Positions 4,453-10,344 of a stretch of DNA of 10,344 nt are shown one piece after another. Numbering within the stretch: the first letter of the stretch is position 1; each line of letters starts with the position of its first letter. Under the pieces are notes generated by a model that saw nothing but the letters and a program-made list of their open reading frames with translations, did no database searches and was not told the origin of the DNA. This DNA is from an uncultured Collinsella sp. (GTDB lineage Bacteria; Actinomycetota; Coriobacteriia; Coriobacteriales; Coriobacteriaceae). The position numbers and the translations under genes are program-made. The stretch spans positions 1-10,344 of the forward strand of contig USOG01000038.1 in NCBI GenBank assembly GCA_900556365.1, written 5' to 3'.

Positions 4453-5186
4453 AACCTATTGCACACATACATACCGACCTGCCGCAGAAGTTCGGCATTC
4501 CGCGCAACAGCTTTTTGGCGCCTCATCTGCAGGGACGCATCGTCTTTGAGCCGGAATTTGCCTCCAATGCGGCGGTTGAGGGCCTGGACTCCTTCTCTCA
4601 TCTATGGCTGCTGTGGCGCTTCGAAAACGGAACGCCCGGCGGCACGGCAAACGACATAGCTGCCGATGCCAAGTCGCAGGACAGGTCCGGCACCAACGTC
4701 AAGTGGTCGAAAACCGTGCGCCCGCCGCGTCTGGGTGGAGCCGAGCGCGTGGGCGTGTTTGCCACGCGCAGTCCGTTTCGCCCTAATCCCATCGGGCTCA
4801 CCTGCGTCAAGCTCGACCGTGTCGAGCTCACCGACGATGGGCCCATCATCCATGTGCTGGGGGCCGACCTGCGCGACGGCACGCCCATCTACGACATTAA
4901 GCCCTACATTCCATTTGCCGACTGTCACCCGGATGCGACGGGCGGCTGGATTGAGGATGCTCCGTGGCAAGAGCTCAACGTCGAGTTCCCGCAAGCGCTG
5001 CAGGATATGGTCCCGCCCGCAAAGCTCCCCGGCTTGGTCGAGGTCCTTCGCCAAGATCCACGCCGCGCAGGCAGCAAGCACGAGCCAAACCGCGTTTATC
5101 ACTTGGCTTACGCCGGGCTCGACATATCGTTTGCGGTCGATGAAACCCAGCTAACCGTAGTTGCCGTCAACGACGCGCAAGACTAA
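4449..5186 (+). CDS. trmO: tRNA (adenine37-N6)-methyltransferase TrmO (TsaA/YaeB family)
   Basis: 245 residues from the ATG at 4449, close to the ~235 of E. coli TrmO. The protein opens with the family start PIAHIHTDLPQKFGIPRN. It carries the UPF0066 signature GVFATRSPFRPNPIG at 102-116 and DGTPIYDIKPY at 143-153, both part of the SAM-binding beta-barrel. TrmO uses SAM to methylate N6-threonylcarbamoyladenosine at position 37 of ANN-decoding tRNAs. I preferred 4449 over the in-frame ATG at 4440 because the latter lies inside the apparent -10 box. The frame stays open far upstream, but that part lies antisense to the XRE gene. It diverges from the XRE-TipAS unit and is followed by the MalY-like gene after 112 nt. 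Confidence 0.92.
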   Translation: MEPIAHIHTDLPQKFGIPRNSFLAPHLQGRIVFEPEFASNAAVEGLDSFSHLWLLWRFENGTPGGTANDIAADAKSQDRSGTNVKWSKTVRPPRLGGAERVGVFATRSPFRPNPIGLTCVKLDRVELTDDGPIIHVLGADLRDGTPIYDIKPYIPFADCHPDATGGWIEDAPWQELNVEFPQALQDMVPPAKLPGLVEVLRQDPRRAGSKHEPNRVYHLAYAGLDISFAVDETQLTVVAVNDAQD

Positions 5187-5298
5187 CCAGCCATTCGTCC
5201 GTACCCGTCAAATTAAGCGCCAAACCCCGCGCCAAAACCGCCCACGCTGGTGGACAATAACGCCTACCAAAACAATCAACTTTGCACGGGAGTCCAGC

Positions 5299-6513
5299 AT
5301 GAAATACGACTTCACTTCAATCATCGACCGCCACGGCATGGACTCCATCGCCGTTGACTCTTGGGGTGAGATCCCCGGTATGGCTCCGAATGCACCCGAC
5401 GAGGGCTTCGACCGCATCCCCATGTGGGTGGCCGACATGAATTTTGCCACGGTGCCCACGGTCCAGGAACACATCATTCAGCGTGCCCAGCACCCCATGT
5501 TTGGCTACTTTAACCCGCGCGCTGAGTACTTCGATCGCATCATCGAATGGCAGAACCGCCGCAATGGCGTCGAAGGTTTGAGCCCTGAACATATCGGCTA
5601 CGAAAACGGCGTGCTGGGCGGCGTCGTGTCGACGCTGCGCGCGTATGTCCAGCCGGGCGATGCGGTGCTGGTCCACAGCCCTACCTACATCGGCTTTACC
5701 AAGTCCATTGAGGCCGCGGGCTATCACATTGTCCACAGCCCGCTTAAGCTCGACGACCAGGGCGTGTGGCGTATGGACTTTGAGGACATGGAGCACAAGC
5801 TCGCCCAAAACCACATCCATGCCGCGGTGTTCTGCTCGCCGCACAATCCCTGCGGCCGCGTATGGGAACGCGACGAGATCGAGCGCGCCATGGACATCTA
5901 TCGCCAGCACGATTGCGTAGTGATCTCGGACGAGATTTGGTCCGATATCATCCTGTCGGGGCACAAGCACATCCCGACGCAGTCGGTGAGCGAGGATGCC
6001 CGCATGCGCACGGTTGCCCTCTACGCGCCCAGCAAGACGTTCAACCTGGCGGGTCTGGTCGGCAGCTATCACATCATCTATAACGAGACGCTGCGCGACC
6101 GCGTGTGCGTCGTGTCCAACAAGACCCACTACAACGAGATGAACGTCCTCTCCATGCATGCGCTTATCGGTGCCTACCAGCCGCAGGGCTACGAGTGGGT
6201 GGACGAGCTCAACCAGGTGCTTGCCGGCAATATCGAGTACTTCTGCGATTACGTGGACGAGCATTTTGAGGGCGTGTCCTATTCACGTCCGCAGGGAACC
6301 TATATGGTGTTCCTGGACTGCACCGAGTGGTGCCGCCAGCATGACCGCGATATTCAGTGGCTGCTCGATGAGGGGGCGCGCGTGGGCGTGGGGTATCAGG
6401 ACGGACGTCCGTTCCATGGACCCTGCCACATTCGCGTGAATCTGGCGCTGCCGCTTTCGCGCGTAAAGGAAGCGTGCGACCGCCTGGACCGCTACGTTTT
6501 TAATGCACGGTAA
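5299..6513 (+). CDS. MalY/PatB-type PLP-dependent aminotransferase / C-S beta-lyase
   Basis: 404 residues; the ATG at 5299 has GGGAG 6 nt upstream. The MalY/PatB subgroup of fold-type I PLP enzymes is shown by PMWVADMNF near the start, SPHNPCGRVW in the middle, SDEIWSDI with the PLP-ring Asp211, and APSKTFNLAG with the Schiff-base Lys246. Members cleave cystathionine or cysteine conjugates (cystathionine beta-lyase: cystathionine to homocysteine, pyruvate and ammonia); E. coli MalY also represses the maltose system by protein contact. The likely role is methionine synthesis or release of sulfide and thiols from cysteine derivatives in the cytoplasm. It lies downstream of trmO in the same direction, but the 112-nt gap leaves co-transcription unclear. 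Family sure; exact substrate not. Confidence 0.93.
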   Translation: MKYDFTSIIDRHGMDSIAVDSWGEIPGMAPNAPDEGFDRIPMWVADMNFATVPTVQEHIIQRAQHPMFGYFNPRAEYFDRIIEWQNRRNGVEGLSPEHIGYENGVLGGVVSTLRAYVQPGDAVLVHSPTYIGFTKSIEAAGYHIVHSPLKLDDQGVWRMDFEDMEHKLAQNHIHAAVFCSPHNPCGRVWERDEIERAMDIYRQHDCVVISDEIWSDIILSGHKHIPTQSVSEDARMRTVALYAPSKTFNLAGLVGSYHIIYNETLRDRVCVVSNKTHYNEMNVLSMHALIGAYQPQGYEWVDELNQVLAGNIEYFCDYVDEHFEGVSYSRPQGTYMVFLDCTEWCRQHDRDIQWLLDEGARVGVGYQDGRPFHGPCHIRVNLALPLSRVKEACDRLDRYVFNAR

Positions 6514-6527
6514 GCGGGCGATGCATA

Positions 6528-6561
6528 CGGGGCCTTCTGCAAAGTCGGCTGGAAGGTCCCG
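6528..6561 (+). terminator. Probable hairpin terminator after the MalY-like gene
   Basis: CGGGGCCTTC (6528-6537) pairs with GAAGGTCCCG (6552-6561) with one G-U pair and a 14-nt loop, 14 bp past the stop codon. No T-run follows, so termination may be weak or factor-dependent. Confidence 0.5.
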
Positions 6562-6583
6562 CATGGTAAAACGCCTGTAACCA

Positions 6584-6615
6584 TTGGGCACTCGTGTGGT
6601 TTTGTTTGCTATTAT
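6584..6615 (+). promoter_or_regulatory. Candidate promoter of the lipoprotein-kinase pair
   Basis: TATTAT (6610-6615) is a good -10 box followed by a T-tract. The best -35, TTGGGC (6584-6589), is 20 nt away, longer than usual, so activation or another -35 is possible. The ATG follows about 40 nt downstream. Confidence 0.35.
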
Positions 6616-6657
6616 TTTTTACCATTTCAGCCTGTGAATAGGATCGTCTGGAGCTCG

Positions 6658-7527
6658 ATGAAAAGACCTCGCCGCTCGGTTGCCATATCGTTGTTTGTTG
6701 CGCTTGCGGTAGCGTGTGCCTTTGTCGTAGCGATAGCCGGCTGTTCCGGGTCGAATGACGGAGCCTCGACGTCTGTATTAGAAGAACTGGACGCCTCGCA
6801 AGTCAAAGACGACGACCTTAAGACGCTCAACGTTGGCAGCGACCTCTACCCACCGTTTGTGTATACCGACGAGTACGGCGATATCGTTGGCCTGGATGTC
6901 GAGATATTGACCGAGGCTTTGGCCCGCATTGGTTACAAGCCAAAATACCAGCTGATCGACTGGGAAAAGAAGAAAGAGCTGCTGGCGAGCGGCGAGCTCG
7001 ATTGTGTCATGGGCAGCTTTAGTATGACGGGCCGTGAGAGCGAGTACCGCTGGGCGGGTCCGTACCTCGCGAGCCGTCAGGTGGTTGCGGTCGACCCCGA
7101 AAGCGACATCTATACGCTCGCCGATCTTGAGGATAAGGTCGTGGCGGTGCAGTCGACCACCAAGCCCGAGGGCATTCTGCTCAATCGTACCAACGAAAAC
7201 GTTCCGCAGATCAAGGAGCTCTACAGTTTCTCGGACCGCTCGTATCTGAACCCGGCGCTTGTTGAGGGGCAGGTCGATGCTATTGCCGCGCACGAGTCGT
7301 CGTTGCTCACCTACGAGAAGGACTATGGCGTAACGTATCGCATCCTGGATGAGCCGCTGCTGGAGGTCGGTCTGGGCACCGCTTTCGATATCAACGATAC
7401 GCGTGGCATCGACGTAAAGCTCACCCGTGCCTACCAAGAAATGCTTGCCGATGGCACCATGGAACGTCTGGTGTCAAAGTACTTTGATGACCCCGTGCCA
7501 TTTTTGAATACGGAGGGCCTGTCATGA
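6658..7527 (+). CDS. Extracellular solute-binding lipoprotein, family 3
   Basis: 289 residues. I chose the ATG at 6658 because GGAG lies 4 nt upstream and it gives a clean basic signal peptide (MKRPRR, then a hydrophobic stretch to ~27); a GTG at 6634 is the alternative. The lipobox IAGC puts the lipidated Cys at 29. After a Ser-rich linker the family 3 fold (PF00497) begins: LNVGSDLYPPFVYTDEYGDI, then FSMTGRESEYRWAGPY with Arg126 in the usual place for contacting a ligand carboxylate, and EGQVDAIAAHES with Asp207. Family 3 proteins usually bind amino acids or related small polar molecules. No permease or ATPase genes are near. The TGA stop overlaps the ATG of the hybrid kinase (ATGA at 7524-7527), so it is probably a sensory partner of that kinase at the outer face of the membrane. 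The ligand is unknown. Confidence 0.9.
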   Translation: MKRPRRSVAISLFVALAVACAFVVAIAGCSGSNDGASTSVLEELDASQVKDDDLKTLNVGSDLYPPFVYTDEYGDIVGLDVEILTEALARIGYKPKYQLIDWEKKKELLASGELDCVMGSFSMTGRESEYRWAGPYLASRQVVAVDPESDIYTLADLEDKVVAVQSTTKPEGILLNRTNENVPQIKELYSFSDRSYLNPALVEGQVDAIAAHESSLLTYEKDYGVTYRILDEPLLEVGLGTAFDINDTRGIDVKLTRAYQEMLADGTMERLVSKYFDDPVPFLNTEGLS

Positions 7528-9716
7528 TCGATGCGCCCGACTACTTCGCTCAGGAGCGCAGCAATCATTCGGTCTGGATATGGCTCATTGCCGCCCTGTT
7601 GGGGATAGCGCTCTCGGTTGTTGCCGGCATGATGGGCTACGGTTACACGACAGCTCAGGCAGAGCAGCGCTTTGCCGACGTTGTCGATTACGTAGCGACG
7701 CAGAGCCTTTCCTACGATGCATTCAACAGCGCCTATGCGACCAAAAACCTGATTCGCGTTATGGAGATCGCTGGAGAGGTGGCGCGCGATATGGAGCGCG
7801 ACGGCTCGGTGGATAACGCCGTGTTGGAGCAATATGCTGACCAGTTCAACGTGAGTGCACTGATCGTGACGGACGCATCGGGCAATTTGGTGTCCGAGTC
7901 CTCGACGGACGACGTGGGCTACGAGTCGCTCGCTGCATATCTCAAAGAAACGCCCGTGCTGGAGGTGGCAACCCATCCGCTTAAGTCCTATACCGCTCGT
8001 ATTACGCTTTCGGATGATTCGGTTGCAGACATTGGCTGCGTGACTCGGCAGGATGGCGAGGGTATCGTTATCGCGGTAAGGCATCAGAGCGCGAAGGCGG
8101 TTGCAAGCAATACGCTCAAACTGCAGAGTTTGCTCGATGGCTATGAGACCATCGATAGCGGCAATATTGTGATCGAAAACGACGGTAAGGTCGTTGCGAC
8201 CAATGCCGTTGAGCCCACCATATCGGGTGTGTTCGATCTGCCGGCGACGGACGCCATCGTTGTCGACAGTATTAAAGAGCGCTGCCTGGCTGGTAAGGTC
8301 AGATTGGTTAACGCCAACGGTGAGTGGTATCTGGGCACATTTGGTAAAGCGCGTAATTTTTACGTGTACACCTATGCCTCGGCGCAGCGCTACTTTGAGG
8401 TCGTCGCGGCTGCTGTCGCCTGCGTGCTGGTACTTTACGGCGGCGCCGTAGCCGCTGTTGTGACGGTACGCCGCCGCGCCGATCGTCGACGTTTGACGGA
8501 CTTGCTGCAGCAGGAGCGCGACTATGGCGACAAGCTGGCAAAGGCAGCGCGTGAGGCCTCGTCTGCCAACTCGGCAAAGACGGAGTTTCTGCGTCGCATG
8601 AGCCACGATCTGCGCACGCCCATCAACGGCATTCGCGGTATGGTTGAGGTCGGCGATGCCAATGCGGACAATCTGCAAAAGCAGACCGAGTGTCGCTCAA
8701 AAATCTGGACGGCATCGGGGCTGCTGCTCGACCTTGCCAACGAGGCGCTCGATATGAGTCGCCTGGAGAGCGGGCAGGTCGACTTGGATCTCGTGCCCAC
8801 AAATTTGGTGGCGCTCAACTACGAAGTGCGCGATATTCTGGAGCGTCAGGCCGAGGAACGTCTGGTGACGATTATCTGCGATCAACAGACGCTCACACAT
8901 CCCTATGCTCGGGTGAGCGTGACGCACCTCAAGCGCTTGTTGGTCAATATTGCCGGTAATGCCGTCAAGTACAATCGCCAGGGCGGCTATGTTCGCCTGA
9001 CGTGCTGCGAGGTGGAGCCGGTGGATGGCGTCCCCGTCTATGAATACACGATCGCCGATAACGGTATCGGCATGAGCGAGGAGTTCCAGCAGCACATCTA
9101 CGAGCCGTTTTGTCGCGAGGAACAACAGGTGGAAGGCGCTTCATCGGGAACTGGCCTGGGCGCGCCTATCGCAAAGCAGTTGGTCGAGCTTATGGGCGGA
9201 ACCATGAGCTTTACGAGCACCTTGGGGCAGGGGACGACGTTTACCATCCGCCTGCCGTTTGAGAAGTGCAAGCGCTCCGAGATTCCTCAGGATGTGCGCG
9301 TGGACGCGGGAGATGGCGATGTGCTCCAGGGCTTGCGCGTTTTGCTCGTAGAGGATAACGACCTGAATGCCGAGATCGCACAGTTTACGCTCGACCGTGC
9401 CGGTGCCGTCGTGACGCATGCCAGGGATGGTGAGTCTGCCGTCGAGATGTTTGCCGCGAGCGCGTCGCACGAGTATGACGTGGTGTTGATGGACATCATG
9501 ATGCCCGGTATCGATGGCCTTGAGGCCACGCGTCGAATTCGAGCACTCAATCGCGAGGATGCCGCGACCACGCCGATTATCGCCGTGAGTGCCAACGCCT
9601 TTGCCGACGACCGCAGGCTTTCGCGTGAGGCGGGCATGGATGCGCACCTGAGTAAACCCGTGAGCTCGCAGGAGCTCGTTGAGGCGCTTGCGCACATAGC
9701 TGCCGACGCTTCATAG
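7524..9716 (+). CDS. Membrane hybrid sensor histidine kinase with receiver domain
   Basis: 730 residues; GGAGG lies 7 nt before the ATG, which overlaps the lipoprotein stop. Membrane segments at ~17-41 and ~292-315 enclose a ~250-residue outer sensor that looks like a double Cache domain (LIVTDASGNLVSES and GNIVIENDGKVVATN mark two PAS-like folds). A short linker helix leads to the HisKA dimerisation helix with the phosphorylated His361 (MSHDLRTPINGIRG). The ATPase domain has N479 in GNAVKYN, DNGIG 512-516 and GTGLG 542-546. The C-terminal receiver has the acidic pair E610/D611, phospho-acceptor Asp657 (VLMDIMMPGIDG), Ser689 and Lys711. There is no HPt domain and no output domain, so the phosphoryl group must go to a protein encoded elsewhere, or the receiver must regulate the kinase itself. 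The coupling to the lipoprotein points to ligand presentation by that partner. Confidence 0.93.
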   Translation: MIDAPDYFAQERSNHSVWIWLIAALLGIALSVVAGMMGYGYTTAQAEQRFADVVDYVATQSLSYDAFNSAYATKNLIRVMEIAGEVARDMERDGSVDNAVLEQYADQFNVSALIVTDASGNLVSESSTDDVGYESLAAYLKETPVLEVATHPLKSYTARITLSDDSVADIGCVTRQDGEGIVIAVRHQSAKAVASNTLKLQSLLDGYETIDSGNIVIENDGKVVATNAVEPTISGVFDLPATDAIVVDSIKERCLAGKVRLVNANGEWYLGTFGKARNFYVYTYASAQRYFEVVAAAVACVLVLYGGAVAAVVTVRRRADRRRLTDLLQQERDYGDKLAKAAREASSANSAKTEFLRRMSHDLRTPINGIRGMVEVGDANADNLQKQTECRSKIWTASGLLLDLANEALDMSRLESGQVDLDLVPTNLVALNYEVRDILERQAEERLVTIICDQQTLTHPYARVSVTHLKRLLVNIAGNAVKYNRQGGYVRLTCCEVEPVDGVPVYEYTIADNGIGMSEEFQQHIYEPFCREEQQVEGASSGTGLGAPIAKQLVELMGGTMSFTSTLGQGTTFTIRLPFEKCKRSEIPQDVRVDAGDGDVLQGLRVLLVEDNDLNAEIAQFTLDRAGAVVTHARDGESAVEMFAASASHEYDVVLMDIMMPGIDGLEATRRIRALNREDAATTPIIAVSANAFADDRRLSREAGMDAHLSKPVSSQELVEALAHIAADAS

Positions 9717-9719
9717 CAC

Positions 9720-9760
9720 TATGGCCCGGTTCCAAGGTGGGTTGGAACCGGGCCATATTG
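9720..9760 (+). terminator. Intrinsic terminator after the hybrid kinase
   Basis: Bases 9720-9735 pair perfectly with 9742-9757 (16-bp GC-rich stem, arm TATGGCCCGGTTCCAA) around GGTGGG, followed by TTGTTATTG. It begins 3 nt after the kinase stop. It lies between convergent genes and may also stop the minus-strand transcript, though the T-rich tail is on the plus strand. Confidence 0.85.
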
Positions 9761-9786
9761 TTATTGATGAGGCCTGCTTTTGAGGC

Positions 9787-10266
9787 TTACTTTTCCTGAA
9801 TCTGCTTGCCGCAAAGATGCTCAATCGTAATCTCGTAGAGCTGGACGCCCTTGATGTCTTTGGCGATTTCCTCTTCGACTTCTTCGGCAGAAGGGTAGTA
9901 CTTAAGGGCGAGCTGGCGGACTTTGTCCTCGATAAACGCGGGGGTGTCATTCGCCAGGCGACAGCGGCCAAAGACCACGGTGCTCATAACGTAGGGAGCC
10001 CAGTCACCGTCCTTGTAACACTCGTTGCCGTAAACGGTAAAGCAGACCTTGTCATCGCGCTTGAGTGCATCGACCTTGTGGCCGGCCTTGGCGCCATGGA
10101 AATAAATCTTGTCGTTCTCGGTGTCAAAGAAGTAGTTGACGGGAATGGCGTACGGGTAGCCGTCGTCGCCGTTGACGGCAAAGACGCCGCGCTTGCAGGT
10201 AGCGAGCAGCTCGCGCGCTTCCTCGTCAGTGATGGCGCGTTTCTTTCGACGTAAGGGCCTAAACAT
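9787..10266 (-). CDS. NimA-like FMN-binding protein (pyridoxamine 5'-phosphate oxidase family)
   Basis: 159 residues from the ATG at 10266, preceded by AAGGAA at about 8-9 nt; an upstream start at 10305 would overlap the promoter. The split-barrel flavoprotein fold shows as GVFAVNGDDGYPYAIPVNYF (~27-46), KIYFHGAKAGHKVDAL (~53-68, flavin phosphate side) and VCFTVYG (74-80), then STVVFGRCRL. The N-terminal MFRPLRRKKRAIT is typical of the NimA/PNPOx-like group. Members bind FMN as dimers and some reduce 5-nitroimidazoles; most have no proven substrate, so nitroreductase activity or drug resistance should not be assumed. It converges on the kinase gene across a terminator. Confidence 0.88.
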   Translation of the reverse strand: MFRPLRRKKRAITDEEARELLATCKRGVFAVNGDDGYPYAIPVNYFFDTENDKIYFHGAKAGHKVDALKRDDKVCFTVYGNECYKDGDWAPYVMSTVVFGRCRLANDTPAFIEDKVRQLALKYYPSAEEVEEEIAKDIKGVQLYEITIEHLCGKQIQEK

Positions 10267-10307
10267 CGTTGGCTTCCTTTCTGGTCGTGCGTGGTGGTTG
10301 AGCACAA

Positions 10308-10336
10308 ACTATAGCGAAACGGATCCGTTTTTCTTG
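10308..10336 (-). promoter_or_regulatory. Promoter of the NimA-like gene with a palindrome in the spacer
   Basis: On the minus strand TATAGT (10308-10313) is a good -10 box. The 17-nt spacer contains the perfect 14-bp palindrome AAACGGATCCGTTT (10317-10330), and a weak -35 (CAAGAA, 10331-10336) follows. A dimeric repressor bound there would block RNA polymerase; this is an inference. Confidence 0.5.
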
Positions 10337-10344
10337 ATGCGGGC

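Noticed and set aside
5317..6264. Long open frame antisense to the MalY-like gene
   Set aside because: A product of GC-rich third codon positions; the translation is compositionally odd and the plus-strand gene has all family motifs.
7431..8678. 415-codon open frame antisense to the lipoprotein and kinase genes
   Set aside because: It is the mirror of two clear genes, and its translation shows no recognisable motif.
9787..10266. Call as a metronidazole-resistance nim gene
   Set aside because: Family membership in the PNPOx/NimA-like group does not show nitroimidazole reduction; most members have no known role in resistance.

Overview
The window reads as chromosomal DNA of a GC-rich (roughly 58-60% in the genes) gut-type actinobacterium of the class Coriobacteriia, most like Collinsella. 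This rests on overall style: short intergenic gaps carrying long perfect hairpin repeats, a probable leaderless start, a MacB/FtsX-type permease, a NimA-like flavoprotein and a lipoprotein/hybrid-kinase pair. No rRNA or marker gene is present, so the assignment is an inference.

Layout. Bases 1-930 (+) are the C-terminal part of an FtsX-family ABC permease that begins outside the window, followed by a 27-bp palindromic hairpin and a tRNA-dihydrouridine synthase (984-1937, +). Bases 1938-3182 are an accessory, repeat-rich, partly AT-rich block. It holds one small ribbon-helix-helix regulator (2082-2348, -) with its own palindromic promoter, two copies of an ~85-bp hairpin repeat in direct orientation (1980-2066 and 3060-3140), a 244-bp element bounded by 42-bp imperfect inverted repeats (2745-2988), and several perfect palindromes. 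From about 2440 to 3180 I see no convincing protein gene.

Bases 3183-4307 (-) are a probable two-gene unit: a regulator joining an XRE helix-turn-helix, a zinc ribbon and a TipAS-like ligand-binding domain, then a CPYC glutaredoxin. Diverging from it is trmO (4449-5186, +), apparently leaderless, followed by a MalY/PatB-type PLP enzyme (5299-6513, +). Next is a translationally coupled pair: an extracellular solute-binding lipoprotein (6658-7527, +) whose stop overlaps the start of a membrane hybrid sensor kinase (7524-9716, +). A strong 16-bp-stem terminator separates this from a convergent NimA-like FMN protein (9787-10266, -) with a palindrome inside its promoter.

Functionally, the housekeeping part is tRNA modification (Dus, TrmO) and sulfur amino acid metabolism (MalY). 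The accessory part is sensing: a redox or drug-responsive regulator with a glutaredoxin, and a two-protein sensor in which a lipoprotein most likely presents ligand to the kinase rather than serving a transporter. The most unusual features are the repeat-bounded block, the XRE-Zn ribbon-TipAS architecture and the lipoprotein-kinase pair without an encoded output regulator.
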